49,394 nucleotides of DNA from Candidatus Heteroruminococcus faecigallinarum (GTDB taxonomy: Bacteria > Bacillota > Clostridia > Oscillospirales > Ruminococcaceae): contig CAJFKV010000010.1 of the NCBI GenBank assembly GCA_904387055.1, positions 1 to 49,394 of the forward strand. Direction: 5' to 3'. Both the position numbers and the translations under genes were made by a program. Under the pieces are notes generated by a model. It had not been told where the DNA came from. It saw only the letters and a list, made by a program, of their open reading frames with translations, and made no database searches. Shown here one piece after another: positions 24,835 through 32,663 of this stretch; position 1 is the first letter of the stretch; every line of letters begins with the position of its first letter.

Positions 24835-24897
24835 GAGGACAACGGTTCCCACCGGCCTTCCGCCGGCGGGAGGAGACAACAGAAAGGATGATTTCCT

Positions 24898-25578
24898 GTG
24901 GAAATTTTGCTGGACAGCGCCAACATCGCCCAAATTCGGGCCCTGCTTCCCTATTTTCCCATCGACGGCTTTACCACCAACCCGTCCATCCTCTCCAAGG
25001 ACAGCGACGACGTGAAGAAGACCCTCACCCAGCTGCTGGAGCTGAGCGACGGCAAGCGGATGATCCATGCCCAGGTAACCGCGGCGGATACCGCCGGAAT
25101 GGTGGCCCAGGCCAAGATGCTCCAGGACTTTCTGGGGGAGAATTTTTATGTCAAGCTGCCCATCAATCACCAGGGCCTGCGGGCCATCCCCCTGTGCCGG
25201 GAGGCGGGCATCAATGTAACGGTGACCGCGGTCTTTACCCCCATGCAGGCGCTGATGGCCGCCAAGGCCGGGGCAAACTATGTGGCGCCCTATGTGGACC
25301 GGCTGGACAACATCACCTCCGACGGGGTGAAGGTGGTGGGGGAGATTGTGGAACTTTTGGCTACCTATCACATGGAGACCCAGGTACTGGCTGCCAGCTT
25401 TAAGAATGTGCAGCAGGTGTACAACGTGGCGTCGATGGGGGCGCAGGCAGTTACCGTCAATCCCGCTCTTTGTGAGAAGCTGATCTTCCATCCCTATACC
25501 GACAAGTCGATGGAAGATTTCGAGATCGATTGGCGGCAAAAATTCGGCGCAAAAGAAATTACGGATTTCCTGCAATAG
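24898..25578 (+). CDS. fsa: Fructose-6-phosphate aldolase (FSA/transaldolase family)
   Basis: A 226-residue small class I aldolase. The Schiff-base lysine is K86 in YVKLP (K85 in the Escherichia coli FsaA). Two residues that separate true FSA from small transaldolases agree with FSA: Q59 in HAQV and Y132 in VAPYV, where transaldolases have Glu and Phe. That favours reversible cleavage of fructose 6-phosphate to dihydroxyacetone and glyceraldehyde 3-phosphate, though many Clostridia proteins of this size are annotated as transaldolase. GTG start after GAAAGGATG. It has its own promoter and terminator and is followed by DHA-kinase-type genes. Confidence 0.85.
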   Translation: MEILLDSANIAQIRALLPYFPIDGFTTNPSILSKDSDDVKKTLTQLLELSDGKRMIHAQVTAADTAGMVAQAKMLQDFLGENFYVKLPINHQGLRAIPLCREAGINVTVTAVFTPMQALMAAKAGANYVAPYVDRLDNITSDGVKVVGEIVELLATYHMETQVLAASFKNVQQVYNVASMGAQAVTVNPALCEKLIFHPYTDKSMEDFEIDWRQKFGAKEITDFLQ

Positions 25579-25587
25579 GAAAGGACT

Positions 25588-25612
25588 GGCCAGGCTTTGC
25601 CCGGCCTTTTTT
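25588..25612 (+). terminator. Terminator of the aldolase gene
   Basis: Stem GGCC-GGC/GCC-GGCC with one mismatch (25588-25595/25599-25606) around TTT, then six T. Confidence 0.85.
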
Positions 25613-25673
25613 GCAGGATGGACCCAATCTGGATGAACCGAGGGAAACTGGGAAGAAAGACCAAGGAAATCCC

Positions 25674-25702
25674 TTGAAAATGCAGAATGTCTATGTTAAA
25701 AT
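25674..25702 (+). promoter_or_regulatory. Promoter of the DhaL-DhaK operon
   Basis: TTGAAA at 25674-25679 and TAAAAT at 25697-25702 with a 17-base spacer, about 50 bases before the first start codon. Confidence 0.82.
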
Positions 25703-25752
25703 ACTTTGTGATGAAAAAATTGTTAATTTTGTCAAATGGAGGATGCGGCAAG

Positions 25753-26361
25753 ATGACAAAGGAAGAATTTGCCCTGCGGCTCAAAAATGCTTGCGCGGCT
25801 GTTTGTGCTGCGCAGGAGGAATTGACAGAGATTGACTCGAAGTTTGGCGATGCGGACCACGGCCTGACAATGACCAAGATTGCCGGCGCAATTGCCGGAG
25901 CTGTAGATACCGCTGAGGGGGGCATTCAATCCATGCTGGATGCAGCTGCCATGGCGGTTATGTCGCTGAATGGGGGCAGTGCTGTTCCCCTGTGGAACAC
26001 CTGGCTGGATGGTTTGCAGGAGGAAGCGCCGGAAGGTGAAATCATAGACACAGCGGGGGTGAAAACCATTTTTGCCCGGGCATTGGAGGAGCTGAGTGAT
26101 ATGTCCGGCGCGAAGGTGGGCGACAAAACGATGATGGATGCCTTGATTCCTGCTAGTGAAGCCATTGCTGCGTATACGGGGGACGATATCGACCAGCTGT
26201 TTGCCGCTGCCGCCGAAGCAGCTGCCCAGGGAGCGGAAAAAAGCCGGGAATTTGTCTCGAAGTTTGGACGGGCCAAAAGCTATGGCGTGAAAACCATTGG
26301 TACGCCTGATGCGGGCGCTGTATCCATGTCCTGTTTTTTCCGGGGATTGGCGCGTCGGTAG
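25753..26361 (+). CDS. DhaL-like kinase subunit, divergent
   Basis: A 202-residue all-helical nucleotide-binding subunit of the dihydroxyacetone kinase family. The magnesium-binding aspartates D28, D33 and D35 (DSKFGDADHG) and the KVGDKTMMDAL motif are intact. The phosphate loop, GGASGP in DhaL, is GGSAVPLWNT here, and GRASYLG is replaced by GRAKSYG. ATG 25753 is chosen since GGAGG lies ten bases upstream; the frame extends to 25687 without one. Codon use is less G+C-rich than in neighbours (32 of 60 bases G+C at 26101-26160). Encoded first, before DhaK, the reverse of the common order. The substrate could be dihydroxyacetone or another short ketose. Confidence 0.82.
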   Translation: MTKEEFALRLKNACAAVCAAQEELTEIDSKFGDADHGLTMTKIAGAIAGAVDTAEGGIQSMLDAAAMAVMSLNGGSAVPLWNTWLDGLQEEAPEGEIIDTAGVKTIFARALEELSDMSGAKVGDKTMMDALIPASEAIAAYTGDDIDQLFAAAAEAAAQGAEKSREFVSKFGRAKSYGVKTIGTPDAGAVSMSCFFRGLARR

Positions 26362-26426
26362 AGAGAATCTTCCCCACACAGGGGAAACGATAAAATGCTG
26401 CAAATGAAGTGGAGGGACTTTACACG

Positions 26427-27425
26427 ATGAAAATGAAAAAATTTATGAATGCTCCCGAGACGGTTACCGACGAAGAGCTGGTTGGTTTGGGACTGGCCTA
26501 TCCGGATATTTTGGATGTAGAGGGCCATCTGGTCATCAGCAAAGATCTGGCGGATGCCGACCGGGTAACCATTGTGACCTATGGCGGCTCCGGCCATGAG
26601 CCTGCCCAGGCTGGTTTTGTTGGAAAGGGAATGCTGGATATCCAGGCAGTGGGGGATATTTTTGCAGCTCCCAATGGACAGCTGGTTTTTGAGGCCATGA
26701 AGATGGCGGACAAAGGCCACGGCGTCCTGCTGCTGACCTTAAACTATGCGGGGGATCAGCTGGCAGGCAAGCAGGCCATGAAGCTGGCCAAGAAAGCGGG
26801 GCTGAATGTCCGCCAGGTAGTTACCGGTGAGGAAATTCAGTACGACCCCAATGGGGAAGACAACAAGCGTGGGCTGGCTGGTGCGGTTGCTCTTTACCAC
26901 ATTGCGGCTGCGGCGGCAAGAGAAGGCAAAACCCTGGATGAGGTAGCCGAAATTGCCCAGCGTTATGCGGACAATATGGCTTCCCTCACGGTCAAATCCA
27001 CCGACGCCACCCATCCCCAGAATGGAATGTCCTTTGGCGACTTGGGAGAAACCGACTTGATGGAAATTGGCGCCGGTCAGCACGGGGAAGGCGGCGGCGT
27101 GCGGGTCCCCATGATGTCCTCGAAGGAGACAGTGGCTGCCGTTGCCGGGGCGTTGTGCAAGGCTCTTGATTTGCAGGCGGGCGACAAAGCCTTTGTCATG
27201 ATCAATGGCTGTGGTGCTACCACCATGATGGAAATGCTGGTTCTGTTCAAGGACACGGTAGAATTCTTGAAAGCCAGAGAGATTCAGGTTGTAGGCAGCA
27301 TGGTGGGGGAAATTCTGACGGTTCAGGAAGCCGGCGGATTCCAGATGAATATTGCAAGGTGGGACGATGAGACCATCCGCCTGTGGAATACCCCTGCCCA
27401 TACCCCGGCATTCAGCAAGGAATAA
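26427..27425 (+). CDS. DhaK-like kinase subunit, divergent
   Basis: A 332-residue substrate-binding subunit of the dihydroxyacetone kinase family, which holds the ketose in a hemiaminal bond to histidine. That histidine is H219 in GQHGEG, and the partner H57 in GSGHEPAQAG is kept, as is the Asp of NYAGD. Around them the usual EPMHCG is EPAQAG and GIHGEPG is GQHGEGG, so the pocket differs. The C-terminal end DDETIRLWNTPAHTPAF is family-typical. ATG 26427 follows GGAGGG; GTG 26409 is too close. It forms an operon with DhaL and the gene after it. No DhaM is in the window, so the phosphate donor (ATP or PTS) is open. Confidence 0.85.
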   Translation: MKMKKFMNAPETVTDEELVGLGLAYPDILDVEGHLVISKDLADADRVTIVTYGGSGHEPAQAGFVGKGMLDIQAVGDIFAAPNGQLVFEAMKMADKGHGVLLLTLNYAGDQLAGKQAMKLAKKAGLNVRQVVTGEEIQYDPNGEDNKRGLAGAVALYHIAAAAAREGKTLDEVAEIAQRYADNMASLTVKSTDATHPQNGMSFGDLGETDLMEIGAGQHGEGGGVRVPMMSSKETVAAVAGALCKALDLQAGDKAFVMINGCGATTMMEMLVLFKDTVEFLKAREIQVVGSMVGEILTVQEAGGFQMNIARWDDETIRLWNTPAHTPAFSKE

Positions 27426-27494
27426 GCCGGCGCAAGCGGGTTTTGTTGAGGTGGAATGGGTGTTCTGCCGGAATCAAAAAAAGGAGGCTTTGCC

Positions 27495-27818
27495 ATGGCA
27501 GCAGAATATATGCATATTGGTATCCCGGTTCTGAATAAAAAGCCCAACATGGTATACAATGAGTGGGGCGGCTTCTGGGTAAACGAGCGGGTAGATGACT
27601 ATGACTACAAAATCGAATATTTGAAGTTTGAAGAAGGGACCCGCTTCCCGGAGATTCTTTCCAAACAGCCGCACGTTGCCTATAAAGTAGACGATATGGA
27701 GCCCTATTTGAAAGAGGCTCAACAGGTTATCTTTGGCCCGGAGGCGTTGGGAGACTCGGTACGATTGGCGTTTATTGTCCACGATGATGCCATTATCGAG
27801 CTGTATGAAGAAAAGTAA
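27495..27818 (+). CDS. Small VOC/glyoxalase-like protein
   Basis: A 107-residue protein that looks like one half of a vicinal-oxygen-chelate fold: it opens EYMHIGIPV, has YDYKIEYLKFEEG in the middle, HVAYKVDDM later, and ends AFIVHDDAIIELYEEK with a possible metal-binding Glu. AAGGAGG stands eight bases before the ATG. It is third in the DhaL-DhaK operon, so a role in handling or isomerising the same sugar, or clearing methylglyoxal, is a reasonable inference. No activity can be read from the sequence. Confidence 0.7.
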   Translation: MAAEYMHIGIPVLNKKPNMVYNEWGGFWVNERVDDYDYKIEYLKFEEGTRFPEILSKQPHVAYKVDDMEPYLKEAQQVIFGPEALGDSVRLAFIVHDDAIIELYEEK

Positions 27819-27865
27819 CAGGTGATTGCGGCATGCTTTTGGCTGGAAAGCTGCTGTGACGGCAA

Positions 27866-27893
27866 AAAAAGGGCGTTGACAACGCCCTTTTTC
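27866..27893. terminator. Terminator of the DhaL-DhaK operon
   Basis: Perfect stem AAAAAGGGCGTT/AACGCCCTTTTT around GAC, with A and T tracts that would serve both strands. Confidence 0.9.
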
Positions 27894-28023
27894 TTAAGTT
27901 TCGGCAGAAGAGAAGTGGCAGGACCGGAGTACCGTTGATCTCCAAAGAAGCTCTATATTGGGGGGCAGGTGCATCCCGGGAAAGGGCGCCCGAAGGGAAG
28001 AGGCAAGGGGAAACCGGTGCAAT

Positions 28024-28065
28024 AAACCAGGCGGGAACATCTGGAAGGATGTTCCCGCCTGGTTT
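28024..28065. terminator. Long hairpin ending the leftward unknown gene
   Basis: Perfect 18-bp stem 28024-28041/28048-28065 around TGGAAG, about 40 bases past the stop of the minus-strand gene at 28104. The 130 bases between this and 27893 hold no credible gene. Confidence 0.8.
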
Positions 28066-28103
28066 TGAAGAGCGTTTGTCTATTCCAATGGGTACGGAAG
28101 GGA

Positions 28104-28607
28104 TTACAGACCGGTTTTTGTTGCGGAAATCTCGGGCAGATCCTGCGCAATCACATCGATAGTATGATTTTGGGTATAGATGCCATAATGCGTCCACGTT
28201 CCGGGATAGCGGGACCCATCATTAAATACCTGGGCATTGGTCACGACCTGCAGGTGCGATAAAGCCTCGGATTTTTCAAAGACAATGAGATACCGGCCAT
28301 GGCCAACTGCCTCTGGATCACAGGAAGCGAAGGATTCATTCCGGATCTGGTACAGGATGTAGTCGTGAAAACAGATCTCATACAGGCATTCTTCATCTGC
28401 TTCTATGGGCTGTGTTTTTGCCAGGACGGTGTGGAGCGCTTCTCTTGTTGTTTCATCCATTTCATCCAACTCTGGGATCTTGCTGCCTTCCTCTCCGACT
28501 TTCGCTCCCGCGATTACAAGGCGAAGCTCCTCCTGCAATCCATCCGACAGAGACAGCAGGAATGGTGCATGGTCGCCGAGCACGGCATCCAGCATTTCAA
28601 ATGTCAT
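28104..28607 (-). CDS. Unknown protein, about 167 residues
   Basis: An acidic protein with no membrane helix or signal peptide. ATG 28607 (MTFEML) is the first codon after a ribosome-site-like AAAGGATGGG; the frame continues to 28688 but that part overlaps the promoter. The N-terminal half is helical and rich in Glu and Leu, the second half (about 80-167) is mixed with several aromatic residues (HDYILYQIRN, GRYLIVFEKSE, WTHYGIYTQNH) and looks beta-rich. I recognise no family. G+C is low for the window (28 of 60 bases at 28441-28500). It has its own promoter and terminator, so it is a single-gene unit. Confidence 0.75.
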   Translation of the reverse strand: MTFEMLDAVLGDHAPFLLSLSDGLQEELRLVIAGAKVGEEGSKIPELDEMDETTREALHTVLAKTQPIEADEECLYEICFHDYILYQIRNESFASCDPEAVGHGRYLIVFEKSEALSHLQVVTNAQVFNDGSRYPGTWTHYGIYTQNHTIDVIAQDLPEISATKTGL

Positions 28608-28659
28608 AAGCGTATTCCCATCCTTTCCATTGGCATAGGTGGTTGGGGCAGGTTGGACT

Positions 28660-28688
28660 ATTCTAACATGAAATAGGGAACACAGCAA
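28660..28688 (-). promoter_or_regulatory. Promoter of the unknown leftward gene
   Basis: On the minus strand TTGCTG (28683-28688) and TAGAAT (28660-28665) with a 17-base spacer. Confidence 0.75.
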
Positions 28689-28941
28689 GACCGTGAAGGA
28701 TCGCTTGCAATCCCCGCCATGGGCTTGCCGCGGCGGGATGGTCTTGTCAGCCTGTCTTGATGAGCTTTGGGCACAGGCGCAGGGCGCTGGAAAAAGGCAG
28801 GGGACGGTTAAGATCGATATTTACTTATGATAAAAGACCGCCGCGCAGCGGCGGCCCCCAAACCGGAGCCCAGCGTAAGCGGGTCCGGTTTGGAAGCGAG
28901 GAGCCGAGAGATAAGCGCGCGATAAGCTTTGCAAGAAAATG
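28689..28941. other. Noncoding stretch with two strong hairpins
   Basis: No gene is seen. Arms 28838-28844/28848-28854 pair perfectly around a GCA triloop, and arms 28858-28867/28884-28893 pair perfectly with inner CCC/GGG and GC/GC pairs around GTAA. The first resembles the GNA-triloop hairpins at 125-336. A short TTACTTATGATAAAA tract lies just before them. Confidence 0.6.
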
Positions 28942-29067
<126 letters not shown>

Positions 29068-29084
29068 ACAACACTATCGTGTTT

Positions 29085-29113
29085 ATCTTACCATAACGCT
29101 CCCGGCGGGTCAA
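29085..29113 (-). promoter_or_regulatory. Promoter of tRNA-Ser
   Basis: On the minus strand TTGACC (29108-29113) and TAAGAT (29085-29090) with a 17-base spacer. Confidence 0.82.
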
Positions 29114-29251
29114 GAGACGAGCGGGGAACGGCCCAAAACCACCGGGGAAAAGAAGACGAAAGAAGAGAGAAAGGGCCTTTGTATATTGCACCGTTGAACC
29201 CGTGGGGGGAAGGAAGTTTTTAGTGGATATGCGGAAGTTGAAAGGGGTCCC

Positions 29252-29280
29252 TTGTAAAGAAAAAAGAAAAATGGTATCCT
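29252..29280 (+). promoter_or_regulatory. Promoter of asnA
   Basis: TTGTAA (29252-29257), 17-base spacer, TATCCT (29275-29280) with TG one base before it. A perfect TATAAT at 29288-29293 lacks a good -35. Confidence 0.6.
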
Positions 29281-29338
29281 TAACTATTATAATATCCAAC
29301 GGTTTGGAACCGCTTTCGGCTGTGAGGAGGAAACCACT

Positions 29339-30352
29339 GTGCCCTGTGAACATCTCTTGATCCCCCCCGTCTATCTGTCCAAGATGAACGTGCTGGAGAC
29401 CCAGGTGGCCATCAAGATTGCCCGGGAGGAGTTTGAAAAGCGCCTTGCCCGCAACCTGAATCTGCTGCGGGTGTCGGCCCCTCTGTTTGTCCGGCCGGAA
29501 AGCGGCCTCAACGACAACCTTAACGGGGTGGAGCGCCCGGTGCAGTTTGATGTGAAGGACATCCACGCGGATGTACAGGTGGTGCAGTCCCTGGCCAAGT
29601 GGAAGCGGCTGGCCCTCAAGCGGTACGGCATCCAGCCGGGCCAGGGCCTTTACACCGACATGAACGCCATCCGCCGGGACGAGGAGCTGGATAACCTCCA
29701 CTCGGTTTATGTGGACCAGTGGGATTGGGAGAAGGTCATCCACCGGGAGGACCGTACCTTCCAGACCCTCCACGACACGGTGGAAGGGGTGGTGGACGCC
29801 CTCAAGGAGACCCAGCGGATCCTCTGCCGGGAGTACAGCGCCCTTACCCCCTTCCTGGACCGGGAGGTTACCTACCTCACCTCCCAGGAGCTGGAGGACC
29901 GCTGGCCCCAGTTGACCCCCAAGCAGCGGGAGGACGCGGCCGCCAAAGAGTACGGCCTGATCTTCATCAGCCAGATCGGCGGCAAGCTGCGCTCGGGCAA
30001 GCCCCACGACGGCCGCGCGCCCGATTACGACGACTGGGAGCTGAACGGGGATATTCTGGTGTGGTATCCGGTGCTGGACCGGGCGGTGGAGCTATCCTCC
30101 ATGGGCATCCGGGTAAGCCCCGAGAGCCTGGCTCGCCAGCTGGAGCTGGCCGGCTGCCCCGAGCGGGCCCAGCTGGAGTTCCACCGGGCGCTGCTGGCCG
30201 GGGAGCTGCCCTATACCATCGGCGGCGGCATTGGCCAAAGCCGGGTGTGCATGGTGCTGTTGGAAAAGGCCCATGTGGGGGAGGTGCAGGTGTCGGTGTG
30301 GCCTCAGGAGATGATTTCCACCTGTGATGCCAACGGTATTCACCTGTTGTAG
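29339..30352 (+). CDS. asnA: Aspartate-ammonia ligase
   Basis: A 337-residue AsnA-type asparagine synthetase, making asparagine from aspartate, ammonia and ATP. It is related to class II tRNA synthetases. Motifs include LSKMNVLETQVAI, SGLNDNLNGVERPVQFD, LHSVYVDQWDWE, GLIFISQIGGKL and the ATP-site end LPYTIGGGIGQSR. GTG start at 29339 with GAGGAGG eight bases upstream. Length is typical (about 330). It is followed by a terminator, then glnN and guaA, all using or making amide nitrogen. Confidence 0.96.
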   Translation: MPCEHLLIPPVYLSKMNVLETQVAIKIAREEFEKRLARNLNLLRVSAPLFVRPESGLNDNLNGVERPVQFDVKDIHADVQVVQSLAKWKRLALKRYGIQPGQGLYTDMNAIRRDEELDNLHSVYVDQWDWEKVIHREDRTFQTLHDTVEGVVDALKETQRILCREYSALTPFLDREVTYLTSQELEDRWPQLTPKQREDAAAKEYGLIFISQIGGKLRSGKPHDGRAPDYDDWELNGDILVWYPVLDRAVELSSMGIRVSPESLARQLELAGCPERAQLEFHRALLAGELPYTIGGGIGQSRVCMVLLEKAHVGEVQVSVWPQEMISTCDANGIHLL

Positions 30353-30364
30353 CCGAAACCGGAA

Positions 30365-30390
30365 GGCTGGCGTGTAAGCCGGCCTTTTTT
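30365..30390 (+). terminator. Terminator of asnA
   Basis: Stem GGCTGGC/GCCGGCC (one G-T pair) around GTGTAA, then six T. Confidence 0.88.
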
Positions 30391-30432
30391 CGGTCCGGCC
30401 AAAAAAGGCGCTTCCGCCCTTTGGCCGGAGGA

Positions 30433-30490
30433 TAGAATGTAGCAGTTTGCAGAGGGGAACGGCCTGCCGGACCCGGTCCGGCGGGCCGTT
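30433..30490 (+). promoter_or_regulatory. Leader region of glnN with strong hairpin
   Basis: TAGAAT at 30433-30438 may be the -10 box (no good -35). A large stem, 30458-30464/30484-30490 plus 30466-30472/30476-30482 around CCG, lies 25 bases before the start codon, without a T-run. A second inverted repeat (CCGGCCAAA/TTTGGCCGG) stands upstream near 30395-30428. Confidence 0.5.
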
Positions 30491-30516
30491 GAGCGAGAGG
30501 AAGGGAGAAGACGCAG

Positions 30517-32598
30517 ATGAATCCGATTCAGAATTATGGCTGCCGCGTATTTAACGACAAGACGATGCGGGAGCGGCTTCCCAAGGATACCTATGAGAGC
30601 CTGCGCCGTACCACCATCGAGGGCAAGGAGCTGGACAGCTCGGTGGCCGAGGTGGTGGCCTCGGTGATGAAGGACTGGGCGATGGAGCAGGGGGCGACCC
30701 ACTTTACCCACTGGTTCCAGCCCATGACCAATGTGACGGCGGGCAAGCTGGACGCCTTTCTGGAGCCCCAGGAAGGGGGACGGGCCATCGCCCAGATGTC
30801 CTCCAAGGCGCTGATTAAGGGGGAGCCGGACGCCTCCAGCTTCCCCTCCGGCGGGCTGCGGGCCACCTTTGAGGCCCGGGGCTACACCGCCTGGGACCCC
30901 TCCTCCTATGCCTTTGTGCGGGATGGGATTCTCTACATCCCCACGGCCTTCTGTTCCTACACCGGGGAAGCCCTGGACACCAAGACGCCCCTTCTGCGTT
31001 CCATGGAGGTGGTGTCCCGGGAGGGCATCCGGCTGCTGCGGCTGCTGGGGAACACCACCTCCCGGCGGGTGGTGCCCTCGGTGGGGGCCGAGCAGGAGTA
31101 TTTCCTGGTGGACCGTCAGAAGTACGAGGAACGGCTGGACCTGAAGATCTGCGGGAGGACGCTGATGGGCGCCAAGCCCCCCAAGGGCCAGGAACTGGAC
31201 GACCACTATTGCGGGCGGATCCGCATCCGGGTGGCCGACTTTATGCGGGAGGTGGACCAGCAGCTGTGGGAGCTGGGCGTTCCCGCCAAGACCCGCCACA
31301 ACGAGGCTGCCCCTGCCCAGCACGAGCTGGCGGTGGTCTACACCAGCGCCAATGTCTCCGCCGACCAGAACCAGCTGATCATGGAGATTCTGCGTACCAC
31401 CGCCAAGAAGAAGGGGCTGGCCTGCCTCCTCCATGAAAAGCCCTTTGCCTGGATCAACGGCTCCGGCAAGCACAACAATTTCTCCCTCAATACCGACGAC
31501 GGCATCAACTTCTTTAACCCCGGGTCGGATCCCAAGCGGAATCCCATCTTCCTCCTGGCTCTCTGCGCCATGATCCAGACGGTGGACGACCACGGGGATC
31601 TGCTGCGGATGGCCGCTTCCTGCCCTGGAAACGATCACCGGCTGGGAGGATGCGAGGCGCCGCCGCCGGTCATCTCCCTCTTCCTGGGGGATCATCTGAC
31701 CCAGGAGATCAACGACCTGGCCACCGGCGCTTCCCATCCCGGCGCCGGCCATGTGATGATGGATATGGGGGTGAGTACCCTGCCCCGGCTGCGGCAGGAT
31801 GACTCCGACCGGAACCGCACCACCCCCCTGGCCTTTACCGGCAATAAGTTTGAATTCCGGATGGTGGGGGCGACCCAGTCCATCTCCATGTGCAACGTGG
31901 TGCTGAATACCGCCATCGCCCAGGCCTTTGCCCAGTACAGCGACCGGCTGGAGAAGGCGAAGGATCGGGATGCGTGTGTGGTGGAGATCCTGGCCGATAC
32001 ATTGAAAAACCATGGGCGTATCATCTTCAACGGCAACAATTACAGTGATGTGTGGCTGGAGGAAGCGAGACAGCGGGGCCTGCCTATCATCTGGTCCTCG
32101 GTGGAGGCCTATCAGGCCATGGTGAAGCCGGCCAATGTGGAGATGTTTGAGCGCTTTGGGGTGTTCTCTTCCACCGAGTGCCACGCCCGCCTGGAGATCA
32201 TGCTGGAAAACCATGTGAAGACCAACCTGATTGAGGCGGCCACCATGTCCCAGATGGTTCATCGCCAGGTGCTGCCCGCCGTGATGGGCGCCGCCGCCCG
32301 CCTTGCCCGGGACAGTATGGCACTTACCGAGGCCGGGGTGCCTTCGGCGGCCACCCAGCAGCTGGCTGCCCGACTGTCCGGCCTGTGCGACGCCATCGCC
32401 CAGGGAGTGGAGCACCTGGATCAGGTATCCACGACCCTGCCCACCGACGGGGATGAGCTGGACCAGGCGGAATATGCCCGGGACGTGATCTGCACCGCCA
32501 TGGAGCAGCTGCGCCGCAGCTGTGACGAGGCGGAAACCCTGGTGGACGAGAAGGCCTGGCCCATGCCCACCTATACCGACCTGCTTCACCGGGTGTAA
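30517..32598 (+). CDS. glnN: Glutamine synthetase type III
   Basis: A 693-residue GSIII enzyme making glutamine from glutamate, ammonia and ATP. Length is right for type III (about 700) and far above types I and II (about 450 and 370). Landmarks are HFTHWFQPMT near the N-terminus, VGAEQEYFLVD, the RHNEAAPAQHELA metal-site block, and GSGKHNNFSLN. The family-specific C-terminal helical extension (about 560-693) is complete. GGAAGGGAG precedes the ATG. It stands between asnA and guaA. Confidence 0.96.
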   Translation: MNPIQNYGCRVFNDKTMRERLPKDTYESLRRTTIEGKELDSSVAEVVASVMKDWAMEQGATHFTHWFQPMTNVTAGKLDAFLEPQEGGRAIAQMSSKALIKGEPDASSFPSGGLRATFEARGYTAWDPSSYAFVRDGILYIPTAFCSYTGEALDTKTPLLRSMEVVSREGIRLLRLLGNTTSRRVVPSVGAEQEYFLVDRQKYEERLDLKICGRTLMGAKPPKGQELDDHYCGRIRIRVADFMREVDQQLWELGVPAKTRHNEAAPAQHELAVVYTSANVSADQNQLIMEILRTTAKKKGLACLLHEKPFAWINGSGKHNNFSLNTDDGINFFNPGSDPKRNPIFLLALCAMIQTVDDHGDLLRMAASCPGNDHRLGGCEAPPPVISLFLGDHLTQEINDLATGASHPGAGHVMMDMGVSTLPRLRQDDSDRNRTTPLAFTGNKFEFRMVGATQSISMCNVVLNTAIAQAFAQYSDRLEKAKDRDACVVEILADTLKNHGRIIFNGNNYSDVWLEEARQRGLPIIWSSVEAYQAMVKPANVEMFERFGVFSSTECHARLEIMLENHVKTNLIEAATMSQMVHRQVLPAVMGAAARLARDSMALTEAGVPSAATQQLAARLSGLCDAIAQGVEHLDQVSTTLPTDGDELDQAEYARDVICTAMEQLRRSCDEAETLVDEKAWPMPTYTDLLHRV

Positions 32599-32663
32599 GG
32601 AGGGGAGCGGGGCCGCCCGGCCCCCGTCCCTGCGGATGACAGAGAAAGGAAGGAATGCAATCC

